From Brenneria sp. hezel4-2-4 (GTDB lineage: Bacteria > Pseudomonadota > Gammaproteobacteria > Enterobacterales > Enterobacteriaceae): a stretch of DNA of 64,000 nt. Below, piece by piece: positions 28,633 through 38,495 of the stretch (positions are counted from its first letter, which is position 1; each line of letters opens with the position of its first letter). The notes beneath the pieces were generated by a model. That model saw only the letters and a program-made list of their open reading frames with translations. It did not search any database and was not told the DNA's origin. The DNA lies in assembly GCF_013155275.1 (NCBI RefSeq), contig NZ_JABJXS010000003.1, positions 1 through 64,000 on the forward strand, in the 5' to 3' direction. The translations under genes were made by a program, and so were the position numbers.

Positions 28633-29886
28633 TTAAGGCCGGGAGGCGGTGCCGTCGGGCGTACGGGCGTTAGTCCAGGATGGAATACCGCCAATGCAGG
28701 GATATTTCGCGGCTTTTTTCTCGTCGATATCAATCCCCAGCCCAGGACGCTCGCTCAGATAGGCGTACCCTTTCTCTATCTCTGGACAACCAGGGAACAC
28801 GTCACGGAGCGCATCGTTCACCGGTGTGTATTCCTGAATACCAAAGTTAGTCACGCTCATATCCAAATGCAGGTTGGCACAAACGCCTACTGGCGAGATA
28901 TCCCCCGGTCCGTGCCAGGCCGTGCGGATCCCATGGATTTCGCTTAACGTCGCCAGTTTTTTCGCCGGTGTAATACCGCCTATGGTGCTGACGTGGCAGC
29001 GAATATAGTCGATCAGGTTATTGGCGATCAGCGGTTTCCAGTCATTGATGTTGGTAAATAACTCACCCATTGAAATTGGCGTGGAGGATTGCTGACGCAG
29101 CATTTTCAGCCAGTCGATATTCTCTGGCGCCACCGGATCTTCAAGATAGAACAATTGGTACGGCTCCAGTATTTTAGCCAGGTGGATGGCGGCGATAGGG
29201 GTCACACGCTCATGAATGTCATGGATGAACTCAATGCCAAAGCCGAGTTTGTTGCGCAGATGCTCGAATAAATGCGGAACGCTTTTCACATAGGCTTCCG
29301 GATCAAAATAGATACCCGGCGTGCTGCTACGTGGAGAACGCTTAGGCTGGATGTTTTTCGCTCGTGCCAACTGGGTGGCTATCAGTTTCAGATCGTCTGT
29401 ACCTGCCCCACCATACATGCCCATCTGGCATCGGACGTACTGATACCCCTCTTCCATGCGGGCACGGACATTGTCTTCGACTTCAAACTCGTCTCCACCG
29501 TCGGTGTGGACATACAATGGGATGCCGTCACGACATTTGCCGCCAAGCAGTTCATAGACCGGCATTCCGGCCAGTTTGCCCTTGATGTCCCATAGCGCCA
29601 TGTCCACGCCCGACAGCGCATTATTCATGATCGGACCGCTGCGCCAGTAACCGCTTACACAGGCAGACTGCCAGATATCCTCGATTCGTGTTGGATCCTT
29701 GCCAATCAGGAAAGGCGTCATATATTCGTCAATAGCCGTTTTAACCGCATGAATGCGCTGGGTAAAGGTAGCGCAGCCCAGCCCGTAAAGACCTGGCTGG
29801 CTGGTTTCAACCTTCACTACCGCCAAGTCAATACCGCCTGGTGCCGTCAGGATTGTCTTCACCGCAGTAATTTTTATATTACTCAC
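28633..29886 (-). CDS. enolase-superfamily acid-sugar dehydratase (mannonate dehydratase family)
   Basis: A 417-residue enzyme of the D-mannonate dehydratase group of the enolase superfamily. The divalent-metal ligands are Asp223 (in FIHDIHERV, with His225), Glu249 (YLEDPVAP) and Glu275 (MGELF); the C-terminal HGPGDISPV holds the other catalytic His. Likely activity is dehydration of an aldonic acid such as mannonate, gluconate or gulonate to a 2-keto-3-deoxy acid. Members of this group differ widely in substrate and some have little activity, so the true substrate is open. It is divergent from the SDR-TRAP operon across 411 bases with two candidate operators. Confidence 0.87.
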   Translation of the reverse strand: MSNIKITAVKTILTAPGGIDLAVVKVETSQPGLYGLGCATFTQRIHAVKTAIDEYMTPFLIGKDPTRIEDIWQSACVSGYWRSGPIMNNALSGVDMALWDIKGKLAGMPVYELLGGKCRDGIPLYVHTDGGDEFEVEDNVRARMEEGYQYVRCQMGMYGGAGTDDLKLIATQLARAKNIQPKRSPRSSTPGIYFDPEAYVKSVPHLFEHLRNKLGFGIEFIHDIHERVTPIAAIHLAKILEPYQLFYLEDPVAPENIDWLKMLRQQSSTPISMGELFTNINDWKPLIANNLIDYIRCHVSTIGGITPAKKLATLSEIHGIRTAWHGPGDISPVGVCANLHLDMSVTNFGIQEYTPVNDALRDVFPGCPEIEKGYAYLSERPGLGIDIDEKKAAKYPCIGGIPSWTNARTPDGTASRP

Positions 29887-30011
29887 AGTAACTCCTTATT
29901 TTTAAAGTTAAATATTATAATTTTACTATTCCACGCGCAGTTGTATGCCTGGCTTTCCACCAACAAAAAACGTCCGGCCACTACTGGCCATTACTCCTAA
30001 ATACACGGCAG

Positions 30012-30022
30012 TCGTCCTACAA
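30012..30022 (-). promoter_or_regulatory. candidate GntR operator (site 2)
   Basis: On the minus strand TTGTAGGACGA, sharing TTGTAGGAC with site 1. It is nearer to the dehydratase start. Confidence 0.55.
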
Positions 30023-30241
30023 GTTGATTTTATTTATATCATCGTTCAATTCATTGTTGAAGAAAATTTTAAGCATCATGTTTATTTATGAAACTTATAA
30101 AGTAAGCTATAAAAAACAATAAATTAAATTTTTTACTTTAATGTAAACAATGAAGTATAAGTTAGTTTTGTGATCGGTTCTGCAAAATTAACCGATGTCT
30201 GTTGATTTAAAAACAATCGTATAACAAGTTAAATATGAGTG

Positions 30242-30252
30242 ATGTCATACAA
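30242..30252 (-). promoter_or_regulatory. candidate GntR operator (site 3)
   Basis: On the minus strand TTGTATGACAT, a one-base departure from TTGTNNNACAA. It lies about 46 bases before the SDR start. Confidence 0.55.
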
Positions 30253-30297
30253 GTTGATGGCGTTCGCTTCTCTTAATAGTAAACATGAGGATTTTCT

Positions 30298-31065
30298 ATG
30301 TCCGCTCTGTTTGATTTGACTGGAAAAACGGCACTGGTCACGGGTTCTGCACGTGGTCTGGGGTTGGCCTATGCTGAAGGGTTAGCCACTGCTGGCGCCC
30401 GTGTGATCTTAAACGACATACGTGAAGCGTCACTGAATGAATCAGTACAAAAACTATGTGAAAAAGGGTATCAGGCACACAGCATAGCCTTTGATGTCAC
30501 CAATGAAGACGCAGTGGAAAGTGCGTTCGTCGCGCTGGATCAGCAAGGCCTGCAAGTGGACATCCTGATCAATAATGCCGGCATCCAATATCGCAAACCG
30601 ATGGTCGATTTGGAGCTGGAACAATGGAAACGTGTGATTGATACCAACCTGACCAGTACATTTATTGTTTCGCGAGCGGCGGCAAAACGCATGATTTCAC
30701 GGGGAAAGGGCGGAAAAATTATCAATATTGGTTCACTCACCAGTCAGGCCGCCCGTCCTACTGTCGCGCCTTATACCGCCGCCAAAGGAGGGATTAAATT
30801 GCTCACCTGTTCCATGGCCGCAGAATGGGCGGAGTTTAATATTCAGACCAACGCTATCGGCCCAGGTTACATCCTCACCGATATGAACACGGCGCTGATT
30901 GATAACCAAGAGTTTGACGCCTGGGTGAAAGCGAGTAACCCCTCCAAACGCTGGGGTGATCCAGACGAGTTGATTGGTACGGCTATTTATCTGTCTTCAT
31001 CCGCTTCGGACTATGTAAATGGACAGATAGTCTATGTTGATGGAGGGTGGCTGGCCGTATTGTAA
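30298..31065 (+). CDS. SDR, gluconate 5-dehydrogenase-like
   Basis: A 255-residue classical SDR. The motif TGSARGLG (15-22), NNAG (92-95), Ser146, Tyr159 and Lys163 (in APYTAAKGG) form the cofactor and catalytic set. Closest known types are IdnO/5-keto-gluconate reductase and 2-deoxy-gluconate 3-dehydrogenase, which interconvert keto and hydroxy sugar acids with NAD(P)H. It is the first gene of a SDR-TRAP operon, so it probably acts on an imported sugar acid before or after dehydration. ATG 30298 with GAGGA upstream. Confidence 0.87.
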   Translation: MSALFDLTGKTALVTGSARGLGLAYAEGLATAGARVILNDIREASLNESVQKLCEKGYQAHSIAFDVTNEDAVESAFVALDQQGLQVDILINNAGIQYRKPMVDLELEQWKRVIDTNLTSTFIVSRAAAKRMISRGKGGKIINIGSLTSQAARPTVAPYTAAKGGIKLLTCSMAAEWAEFNIQTNAIGPGYILTDMNTALIDNQEFDAWVKASNPSKRWGDPDELIGTAIYLSSSASDYVNGQIVYVDGGWLAVL

Positions 31066-31165
31066 TTTTGCCTCTGGTAAAGAGGGCGTGATTTCCCGTC
31101 CCTGCACCGACGGCACAGACAACTATAACAAATATCTCTGACCGATAATAAATACGGAGCCTACT

Positions 31166-32203
31166 ATGCTATTTCAACCGTTTGTCGGATTAAAAAAAGC
31201 CGGGGTGATCGTTGCGATTACTTTCTGTTGCGTAACCTTTGCACAGATGGTTAATGCTCAGACCGTGAAAACAGCCCGTTTGGGACACAGCTTTACCGAT
31301 CATCATCCGCGTGGCATTGCCATGCAGAAATTTGCCGATGAAGTCAATAAAGCCACGAATGGCGAAATTAAAATTAATGTTTTCGGTTCTTCTTCGCTGG
31401 GATCGGAGCAACAGATGTTGCAGGCCACCCAGAGCAACGTACAACAATTTTATCTGGGATCCGTTTCACCATTGGCTGGCAGACAAAAAACGTTGCAGAT
31501 TTTCGACTTTCCTTTCTTGTTCCAGAATCATGATGAAGTCGCCAAAGTCCTGGATGGGCCAGTTGGACAGGAGATGCTTAAGAACCTGTCGAAACTTAAG
31601 CTGTATGGATTAACGTGGAGCGGCGGTGCATTTCGTGATCTGGCCAACAATAAACATGCGGTGAATACCATGGCCGATATGAAAGGACTGAAGATTCGCG
31701 TGATGCCGACCAAAGTGGCGATTGACAGCTTTCAGACTATCGGTATGAATCCGGTACCTCTTTCTTACACTGAGGTTTTTACTGCGTTGGAAACTGGGGT
31801 ACTGGATGGACACGAGCATCCAGTGGTTGATATGTACCAGAACAAAGTATACGAGGTTGAAAAATATTTTACCGTAACTCGCCATGTCTATACTCCGGTA
31901 GTGTTGGTCGTGGCGGAGAAATGGTTTGATTCGCTTACCCCTCAGCAGAAGGATATTATTCATAAAATTGCTCAGGAAACACAGGTATTTCAGCGCGCAG
32001 AAGAAATACGTCAGGCTGACGATGCAGTTAATCAACTGGAACAGGCCGGTATGCAAATCAGCGTTCTTCCGCCAGAAGAACTGGATAAAATCCGTACCGT
32101 TGTTAAGCCGGTTATTGAAAAACATACCGGTATTATCGGTGCCGATTTTGTCAAAACATTTATTGATGAGATAGAGAAAGTTCGCCAGCAGGCAGTAGAA
32201 TAA
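31166..32203 (+). CDS. TRAP transporter substrate-binding protein (DctP)
   Basis: A 345-residue periplasmic binding protein. The signal peptide runs to about residue 31 (hydrophobic core, ending VNA before QTVKTARL). The mature part has the DctP family landmarks: GHSFTDHHPRGIAMQKFADEV, ADMKGLKIRVMP and NPVPLSYTEVFTALETGVLDGHEH, where an Arg typically binds the substrate carboxylate. It delivers an organic acid, probably a hexonate or hexuronate, to the QM membrane unit encoded next. Confidence 0.92.
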   Translation: MLFQPFVGLKKAGVIVAITFCCVTFAQMVNAQTVKTARLGHSFTDHHPRGIAMQKFADEVNKATNGEIKINVFGSSSLGSEQQMLQATQSNVQQFYLGSVSPLAGRQKTLQIFDFPFLFQNHDEVAKVLDGPVGQEMLKNLSKLKLYGLTWSGGAFRDLANNKHAVNTMADMKGLKIRVMPTKVAIDSFQTIGMNPVPLSYTEVFTALETGVLDGHEHPVVDMYQNKVYEVEKYFTVTRHVYTPVVLVVAEKWFDSLTPQQKDIIHKIAQETQVFQRAEEIRQADDAVNQLEQAGMQISVLPPEELDKIRTVVKPVIEKHTGIIGADFVKTFIDEIEKVRQQAVE

Positions 32204-32322
32204 AGTGAGGGGCTAGGCGTTTTTATTGTGGTCCGGTGTCACTGTGCCGGACCTTAATGTATAGCGTGTTCAGAGAAGATAAATATTTCTATACCGATAG
32301 CCGTGCTGGTAATGAGGAATAT

Positions 32323-32859
32323 ATGGCTTATATCATAAATAAATTATTCAGATTAGTGGATATTATCTTAGTGATATGCATCATCAGTATGGTGGTGATG
32401 GTTTTTGGCAATGTGGTTATGCGATATGGCTTTCATTCTGGTTTTCCTGTTTCTGATGAGTTATCTCGGTTCTGTTTTTTCTGGGTGATATTTTTAGGTG
32501 TCATCAGCGCATCGCGCGATCAGCGGCATTTAAGCGTGGATACCGTACAGCAGCTATTACCCCGATTATCACGAAAAATATGCTGGGGGGTTACGCAGCT
32601 ACTGGTCATGGTTTGCTGTGTACTGATGTTTTATGGTTTCTGGTTACAGCATGAATTATTTGTCGACGATCCGGCTCCGGTCAGTGGTGTTCCTCTGCTG
32701 TTAGTCTATGGGGTAATTTATATTTCATCAGGAAGTATGGCGCTAATATGTATTTATAATCTGGCTCGATTGTTGATGAATAAAGTCAGTGAGGCTGAGT
32801 ACTCAATGGCGTCTGGTGGGAAAAAGAAATCCGAAGAGGCAGATTCTGAAACAAAATAA
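32323..32859 (+). CDS. TRAP transporter small membrane subunit (DctQ)
   Basis: A 178-residue protein with four predicted membrane helices (for instance IILVICIISMVVMVFGNVVMRYG and the segment around WVIFLGVISASRDQRHLSVD). The E/D-S-RFCFFWVIFLG context is typical of DctQ. I chose ATG 32323 because GAGG lies about 6 bases upstream; the frame is open back to GTG 32236 but those codons look like leader sequence. The acidic Lys/Glu-rich tail is cytoplasmic. It couples the binding protein to DctM. Confidence 0.88.
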   Translation: MAYIINKLFRLVDIILVICIISMVVMVFGNVVMRYGFHSGFPVSDELSRFCFFWVIFLGVISASRDQRHLSVDTVQQLLPRLSRKICWGVTQLLVMVCCVLMFYGFWLQHELFVDDPAPVSGVPLLLVYGVIYISSGSMALICIYNLARLLMNKVSEAEYSMASGGKKKSEEADSETK

Positions 32860-32917
32860 CTCGGTTTAATTCGCTATATATCGCCATAGTAAACTGTCAG
32901 TTAATTTAGGATAATAT

Positions 32918-34210
32918 ATGATTATAACCCTATTTATTATCACCCTGTTAGGTGCTCTGGCATTAGGCGTTCCAGTGGCATTTGCACTGTTGCTCAGTGG
33001 TGTGGTGTTAATGGTGTCGCAGGGTATGTTTGATCCACAAATTATTATTCAAACCATTATTCCTGGTGCGGATAATTTTGCGTTGCTGGCGATCCCTTTT
33101 TTCCTGCTGGCTGGTGAGTTTATGCTGGCGGGCGGATTGTCGAAGCGTATTGTTAATCTGGCGGTGGCCTGGGTCGGCCATGTCCCAGGGGGGCTTGGTT
33201 ATGTGGTCATTTTTGCCGCCCTGATTATGGCTAGCCTATCCGGGTCGGCTGTGGCCGACACTGCTGCGCTGGCCGCCATGCTATTACCGATGATGCGGGC
33301 AGGGGGTTATGATCTTGGGCGTTCTGCTGGTTTGCTGGGGGCTGGAGGTGTTATTGCTCCGGTGTTACCTCCGTCAGTCGGGTTGATCTTATTTGGAATT
33401 ATTGGAAACGTTTCTATTACGAAACTGTTTATGGCCGGTATTGTACCTGGTTTATTAATGGCGCTGTCTTTGGTCGTGACCTGGTATATATTGATGGGGC
33501 GTACGGATAAAATCGGTCAGTTGAAGGTTTTCCCGAAAGTCAGTTTGCGCGAACGTTGGCATGAAACACGTCGCAGTGTCTGGGCGTTGATGCTGCCGGT
33601 GATTATTATTGTTGGTTTAAGGATGGGGCTATTTACACCAACCGAAGCCGCGGTTGTTGCCGCCGTTTATTCACTTTTTGTTGGCGTTGTTATTTATCGG
33701 GAAATAAAGTTACGGCATATTTTTGAATTGTGTCTGAATGCCGCTAAGTTAACTGCGGTGATTATGCTAATGGTCGCTGCCGCGATGCTCTCGGCTTATA
33801 TGATCACCATTGCCAATATTCCGGCGGATTTCGCCGATATGCTCCGTCCTTTTAGTGATAAGCCCATGGTGATGCTGCTGATCATGATGGTAATTATCAT
33901 TATCATCGGAATGTTTATGGATTTCACGCCAACCATTCTGATTCTTACTCCGGTATTATTGCCTGTTGTGGTACAGGCTGGTATTGATCCAGTGTATTTC
34001 GGCGTCCTGTTTATTATGAATAACGCGATTGGGTTATTAACACCGCCAGCCGGGAATGTATTAAATGTGGTCAGAGGGATTGCCGGACTTTCTATGAATC
34101 AGGCACTGGTGGGGGTATGGCCGTTTGTCCTTGCCCAGTTTGTCGTATTATTCCTGCTGGTACTGTTTCCGCAGTTAGTCATGGCGCCTTTGGCATGGTT
34201 GACATCCTGA
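32918..34210 (+). CDS. TRAP transporter large permease (DctM)
   Basis: A 430-residue DctM, the sodium-driven permease of the TRAP family, about 12 helices. Family segments present are LAIPFFLLAGEFMLAGGLSKR, ASLSGSAVADTAALAAMLLP, GVIAPVLPPSVGLILFG and FTPTEAAVVAAVY. Together with the preceding P and Q proteins it imports an acidic sugar derivative across the inner membrane. Last gene of the operon. Confidence 0.92.
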   Translation: MIITLFIITLLGALALGVPVAFALLLSGVVLMVSQGMFDPQIIIQTIIPGADNFALLAIPFFLLAGEFMLAGGLSKRIVNLAVAWVGHVPGGLGYVVIFAALIMASLSGSAVADTAALAAMLLPMMRAGGYDLGRSAGLLGAGGVIAPVLPPSVGLILFGIIGNVSITKLFMAGIVPGLLMALSLVVTWYILMGRTDKIGQLKVFPKVSLRERWHETRRSVWALMLPVIIIVGLRMGLFTPTEAAVVAAVYSLFVGVVIYREIKLRHIFELCLNAAKLTAVIMLMVAAAMLSAYMITIANIPADFADMLRPFSDKPMVMLLIMMVIIIIIGMFMDFTPTILILTPVLLPVVVQAGIDPVYFGVLFIMNNAIGLLTPPAGNVLNVVRGIAGLSMNQALVGVWPFVLAQFVVLFLLVLFPQLVMAPLAWLTS

Positions 34211-34464
34211 TAATAATAGGATGGTCGTTTTATGCTAACTTCATAAAATCATTAAGTTATATTTATTATTATTTGATTATTGCTAACACCAGGGTTTATT
34301 TTTTATTAAGTTGATAGTCGTTTCAGAAACCGGAAAGTCAGTCCACTCCAGGAGAAAATGAGCGCCAGGCGCTGGTTCGTCAGAGAGCGCCCCTCGGATG
34401 GAATGGCGCTCCGAAATAAGGGGGAGAACGCCGCAGACACCTCGTCAGCGGCGTGACTTCGACT

Positions 34465-36417
34465 TTACTCCCGCTCCAGCGCGTGTATCGGCTCCATTTG
34501 CGCGGCACGTCGCGCGGGGAAGAAGCCGAAGATAATGCCAATCAAGCTGGAGCAAAGGAAGGCGGCGATAATCGATCCGCTGGAGTAGACCATGGCGAAA
34601 TTGGTGCTGAATTTGGCGAATATCACCCCCACGCTCAGCGAGAGCGCCACGCCCAACGCCCCGCCGAACAGACAGACCAGTACGGCTTCGATCAGAAATT
34701 GCTGCATGATGTCGCTGGTTCTGGCGCCGACCGCCATGCGTACGCCAATTTCCCGCGTGCGCTCGGTGACGGAAACCAGCATGATATTCATCACCCCGAT
34801 GCCGCCGACCAGCAGGGAAATCAGCGCAATCATTGACACCAGCAGCGTCATGGTCGAGGTGGTTTTCTCAATGGTCTGGCGGATGCTGTCGGTGTTCATG
34901 ACAAAAAAGTCTTTTGTGCCATGCCGTTGCGTCAGTATCTGGGTAATTCCCTGTTCCGCGACGTTCAGATCGACATTGTCGTTCACCCGCACGGTAATGC
35001 TTTTCAGATAAGACTGGCCGATCATGCGCTTCATCGCCGTGGTGTAGGGCACCCAGACGTTCAGGTTTTCATCGCTGCCGAATCCGGACTGGCTTTTACT
35101 GACTACGCCGATAATCCGGCTCGGCATCGAATCAAGTAAAATGACCTGACCAATCGGATCTTCTCCGTTGGGGAACAGCTTATCCCGGGTATTTTTATCA
35201 ATCACCGCGTCTTGCGTCAGATTATCAACGCTGCTGCTCGGGAAGGTGATGCCTTGTTCAAGCTGGTAGCCGCGAACGGTAAAGAACTGTTCGCCAACCC
35301 CGGTCACGTTTGCCGAAACGGCAATGTTGCGGTAGCGCAGCGTAATGCTGGTCGATACCGAAGGCGTTACGCTATGCACATAGGGCTGCTGCGCCAGCGG
35401 TGAAATATCCGTGGCGCGCAGCGTCTGAATCGCGCTGGATCGCATATCGCCGAAGTCTTTACCAGGGTAAATCTCCAGCGTACTGGTGCCCATGGCGCTG
35501 ATATCCTCCAGTATCTTCTGCTGCGAACCTTTTCCCAATGCCACCACGGACACCACGGAGGCGATGCCGATGATGATGCCGAGCATCGTCAGAAAGGTTC
35601 TCATGCGTTGCGCATTCATCGCCAGCAACGCCATTTTAAACGCATCAATGAAGCGATCTTTCACCTGGTTAAGAGATGATACTGTTGATGACGACGCGGC
35701 GGGCGAGGGCTGCGGCAGCGCCGGCGACGGTTTCACCTGACGGTCGGCGATGATTTCGCCGTCGCGGATCTCGATAATTCGCTCGGCCATTTCCGCGATT
35801 TGCATATCATGCGTCACAATCACCACCGTGTGGCCCTGGGTATGCAGATCTTTAAGAATGCCGAGCACGTCATTGCCGCTGTGCGTATCCAGTGCGCCCG
35901 TAGGTTCGTCGGCCAAAATAACGCTGCCGCCGTTCATCAGCGCGCGGGCGATACTGACCCGCTGTTGTTGCCCGCCGGAAAGCTGGCTGGGACGATAGTT
36001 CAGGCGTTCGCCCAGCCCCAGCCTGCCAAGCAGTTCGGCGGCGCGCTGCCGCCGAAGCTGGCGCGATTTACCCGCATAGATGGCGGGAACTTCCACGTTG
36101 CCTTGTGCGGTGAGATCGCCCAACAGGTGGTAGCGTTGGAAGATAAAGCCAAAGTTTTCGCGGCGCAGCTGCGCCAACCGATCGCTGCTTAACGTCTGCA
36201 CCGCGTGCCCGGCGACCTGATAGTCCCCCTCTGACGGTTTATCCAGACATCCCAGGATGTTCATCAGGGTCGATTTCCCCGATCCTGATGCCCCCACGAT
36301 GGCGACCATTTCCCCGGCGCCGATCGTCAGATTAATATTCTTCAGCACCGTGACGGTTTGTTCGCCGTTGATGAAGCGGCGCGTGATATTGCTAAGTTTG
36401 AGTAATGGCTCAGACAT
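34465..36417 (-). CDS. macB: macrolide export ATP-binding/permease protein MacB
   Basis: A 650-residue half-type ABC exporter. The N-terminal nucleotide-binding domain has Walker A GASGSGKS (near residue 42), signature [15 protein letters not shown] and Walker [14 protein letters not shown] linker leads to the first transmembrane helix (about residue 275), a large periplasmic domain and three more C-terminal helices ending with the FtsX-like [15 protein letters not shown] segment. With MacA and an outer-membrane TolC it exports macrolides, lipopeptides and some protoporphyrin-type molecules. It follows macA by 2 bases. Confidence 0.95.
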   Translation of the reverse strand: MSEPLLKLSNITRRFINGEQTVTVLKNINLTIGAGEMVAIVGASGSGKSTLMNILGCLDKPSEGDYQVAGHAVQTLSSDRLAQLRRENFGFIFQRYHLLGDLTAQGNVEVPAIYAGKSRQLRRQRAAELLGRLGLGERLNYRPSQLSGGQQQRVSIARALMNGGSVILADEPTGALDTHSGNDVLGILKDLHTQGHTVVIVTHDMQIAEMAERIIEIRDGEIIADRQVKPSPALPQPSPAASSSTVSSLNQVKDRFIDAFKMALLAMNAQRMRTFLTMLGIIIGIASVVSVVALGKGSQQKILEDISAMGTSTLEIYPGKDFGDMRSSAIQTLRATDISPLAQQPYVHSVTPSVSTSITLRYRNIAVSANVTGVGEQFFTVRGYQLEQGITFPSSSVDNLTQDAVIDKNTRDKLFPNGEDPIGQVILLDSMPSRIIGVVSKSQSGFGSDENLNVWVPYTTAMKRMIGQSYLKSITVRVNDNVDLNVAEQGITQILTQRHGTKDFFVMNTDSIRQTIEKTTSTMTLLVSMIALISLLVGGIGVMNIMLVSVTERTREIGVRMAVGARTSDIMQQFLIEAVLVCLFGGALGVALSLSVGVIFAKFSTNFAMVYSSGSIIAAFLCSSLIGIIFGFFPARRAAQMEPIHALERE

Positions 36418-36419
36418 GC

Positions 36420-37628
36420 TTACATCCCCATCGGCGGGCCGGCCCGACGCGTGGTGGTATTGCTGCTGTTGCCTGATTGCTGGCTGACGATGACGCGCTC
36501 GCCCGCATTGACGCCAGTGAGCAGTTGGGTATAAACGTTGTCGTTAAGACCGACGGTGACCGCCCTGGATTCAACCTGTCCCTGGTCGTTAACCACCTGG
36601 ACGAAGCTCATGCCGTCGTGAGAGCTTAAGGCGGTGGCGGGAACGGCAATGGCGCCTTTGACCGACGACAGCAGGATATAGACCTGCGCGGTCATGGAGA
36701 TGCGCAATATGCCGTCGGGATTCTCTATGTCGAACAGGCCGTTGTAATAGATGGCGCTGCTGGATGATGAACTGCTGGTGCTGCTGCTGGAAGACGATGA
36801 TGAGGTGTCGTCGTCGTCAATGGAGTCCGGGGCCGGCTCAATGTCCCGCAGCGTTGCCTGATAACGTTGGGCCGGTTCGCCGAGAATACTGAACCATACC
36901 GGCATGCCGGTCTTGATTTTAACGATGTCGGCCTCGGATATTTGCGCTTTGATCGTCATGGTGTCCAAATTGGCGACTTTGGCGATGGTGGGCGTACTTT
37001 GCGCCGCATTGACCGTTTGCCCCGCTTCGACCGGCAGCGAGACGATGGTGCCGTCCATCGGCGACAGAATTTTGGTATACCCTAGATTGACCTGGGCGGT
37101 GTTCACGGCGATCTGGGCCTGAACAATTTGCGCATCCAACGCGTCAATATCGGCTTTTGTCGCATCCAGCGTGGCTTTGGCGCTGTCGTAATCCGCCTGG
37201 GCGCCGACGCCGCGTTTTATCAGCATCTGCTGGCGTTGCCAATTCAATTCGTCATTGCGCAGCGTGGCGACTTTGGCCGCCCGTTGCGCCTGCACGTTTT
37301 TTAATGCGGCTTCACTGTTTTTCAACGTGTTTTGCTGCGTAAGGTCATCAATTTCCGCCAGCAACTGCCCTTTGGTGACGCTATCTCCCAACGTCACGTG
37401 CAGCGCTTTTATCTGTCCTGAAACCTGCGCACCGACGCTAACCAGTTTTTGTGCTTCTATGGTGCCATCCGCCAGAACGGTTTCTTCCATATCGCGGACT
37501 TCAGCGACGGCGGTGATATAATTTACTGTGGAATCCGACCGCGATGAAAACATATAAATAAGCACGGCGGTAAGTACAACACCAACCGCCACGCTAACGT
37601 TGCGGGTTGTCATGAATCGTAATGGCAT
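36420..37628 (-). CDS. macA: macrolide export periplasmic adaptor MacA, with a polyserine insert
   Basis: A 402-residue membrane-fusion protein. The N-terminal anchor (about 10-27) is followed by a lipoyl domain ([14 protein letters not shown]), an alpha-hairpin coiled coil (about 95-185) and beta-barrel and membrane-proximal domains. It bridges MacB and TolC and stimulates the MacB ATPase. Odd feature: residues 271-291 are four Asp, Thr and then fifteen Ser broken by one Thr, a stretch without parallel in E. coli MacA, written with mixed Ser codons (TCA, TCG, TCT, TCC, AGC). ATG 37628; an in-frame ATG at 37613 is also possible. Confidence 0.93.
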   Translation of the reverse strand: MPLRFMTTRNVSVAVGVVLTAVLIYMFSSRSDSTVNYITAVAEVRDMEETVLADGTIEAQKLVSVGAQVSGQIKALHVTLGDSVTKGQLLAEIDDLTQQNTLKNSEAALKNVQAQRAAKVATLRNDELNWQRQQMLIKRGVGAQADYDSAKATLDATKADIDALDAQIVQAQIAVNTAQVNLGYTKILSPMDGTIVSLPVEAGQTVNAAQSTPTIAKVANLDTMTIKAQISEADIVKIKTGMPVWFSILGEPAQRYQATLRDIEPAPDSIDDDDTSSSSSSSSTSSSSSSSAIYYNGLFDIENPDGILRISMTAQVYILLSSVKGAIAVPATALSSHDGMSFVQVVNDQGQVESRAVTVGLNDNVYTQLLTGVNAGERVIVSQQSGNSSNTTTRRAGPPMGM

Positions 37629-37814
37629 CAGGAAAAAGCGTCCTTAAAAATACATCGGCAAATAAGTAAACAGCTGGATAGGATAATTTACTCCGGGTAC
37701 GAAAAGGAATAGGTAATCTTTAGTGAAAGAATATGCAAGGATTTCGTAAATCTGGCTGCGAAGATTTATGCCAGACCTGAGAATACACGATACATCCGCG
37801 AATGGGGACAGGGT
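37629..37814. other. divergent promoter region of macA and the response regulator
   Basis: 186 bases between macA (minus) and a CpxR-like regulator gene (plus). I cannot pick out a convincing direct-repeat operator. This is where a two-component control of macAB, if any, would act. Confidence 0.35.
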
Positions 37815-38495
37815 ATGAAAATTTTACTGGTCGATGATGACGTAGAACTGGGAAATATGCTTTGCGAATATCTGAATGCCGAAGGGTTTGCGACATCAAG
37901 GGTACTGACCGGCAAAGAGGGAATTGATGGTGCGATATCAGGCGAGTATACCGCGATTATCCTGGATATCATGTTGCCGGACATGAGCGGTATTGATGTT
38001 TTGCGTCAGATAAGAAAAAGCCAGCAGTTGCCGGTGATTATGCTGACGGCAAAGGGCGACAATATCGATCGCGTCATCGGGCTGGAGATGGGCGCCGATG
38101 ACTACATGCCGAAGCCCTGCTATCCGCGTGAACTGGTTGCCCGGCTGAGAGCGGTGCTGCGTCGTTATGACGACCAGCCAAGTAAAAAATCGGATGAAGG
38201 CATCGCCTCGTGCGGCGAACTGGTGCTTAACCCGGCGACTCGCAGCAGCGAGTGGCGGGGGCAGGCTTTTGATCTGACCGCATCGGAGTTTAATTTATTG
38301 GAATTACTGCTGCGATCCCCGGAACGGGTGGTATCAAAAGATGAACTCTCGGAAACGTGCCTTGGGCGCCGACGTGAGGCGTACGATCGCAGCGTGGACG
38401 TGCATATCAGTAATATTCGCCAGAAGCTCAGCGCGCTGGATGGCAATGAGATGACGATTGAAACGGTGCGCAGCGTGGGATATCGGATTCGTTAA
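37815..38495 (+). CDS. OmpR/CpxR-type response regulator
   Basis: A 226-residue response regulator. The receiver domain has the acidic pocket at residues 7-9, phosphoacceptor Asp51 (ILDIMLPDMSG) and Lys in MPKPCYPRELVAR. The C-terminal winged helix contains DLTASEFNLLELLLRSPERVVSKDEL and RSVGYRIR. It is related to CpxR but is not in the cpx context, so it is probably a paralogue. The kinase gene starts inside its stop codon (TAATG). It is divergent from macA, so it may regulate macAB. Confidence 0.9.
   Translation: MKILLVDDDVELGNMLCEYLNAEGFATSRVLTGKEGIDGAISGEYTAIILDIMLPDMSGIDVLRQIRKSQQLPVIMLTAKGDNIDRVIGLEMGADDYMPKPCYPRELVARLRAVLRRYDDQPSKKSDEGIASCGELVLNPATRSSEWRGQAFDLTASEFNLLELLLRSPERVVSKDELSETCLGRRREAYDRSVDVHISNIRQKLSALDGNEMTIETVRSVGYRIR

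Larger units (their letters stand above)
29887..30297. promoter_or_regulatory. divergent promoter region of the catabolic cluster
   Basis: An AT-rich 411-base region between the dehydratase gene (minus) and the SDR gene (plus), holding two candidate GntR sites about 230 bases apart. No reliable -35/-10 boxes are picked. Spacing would allow looping. Confidence 0.5.

Noticed and set aside
32236-32322. Upstream GTG start for the first DctQ protein
   Set aside because: A better ribosome site and the normal family start lie at 32323.
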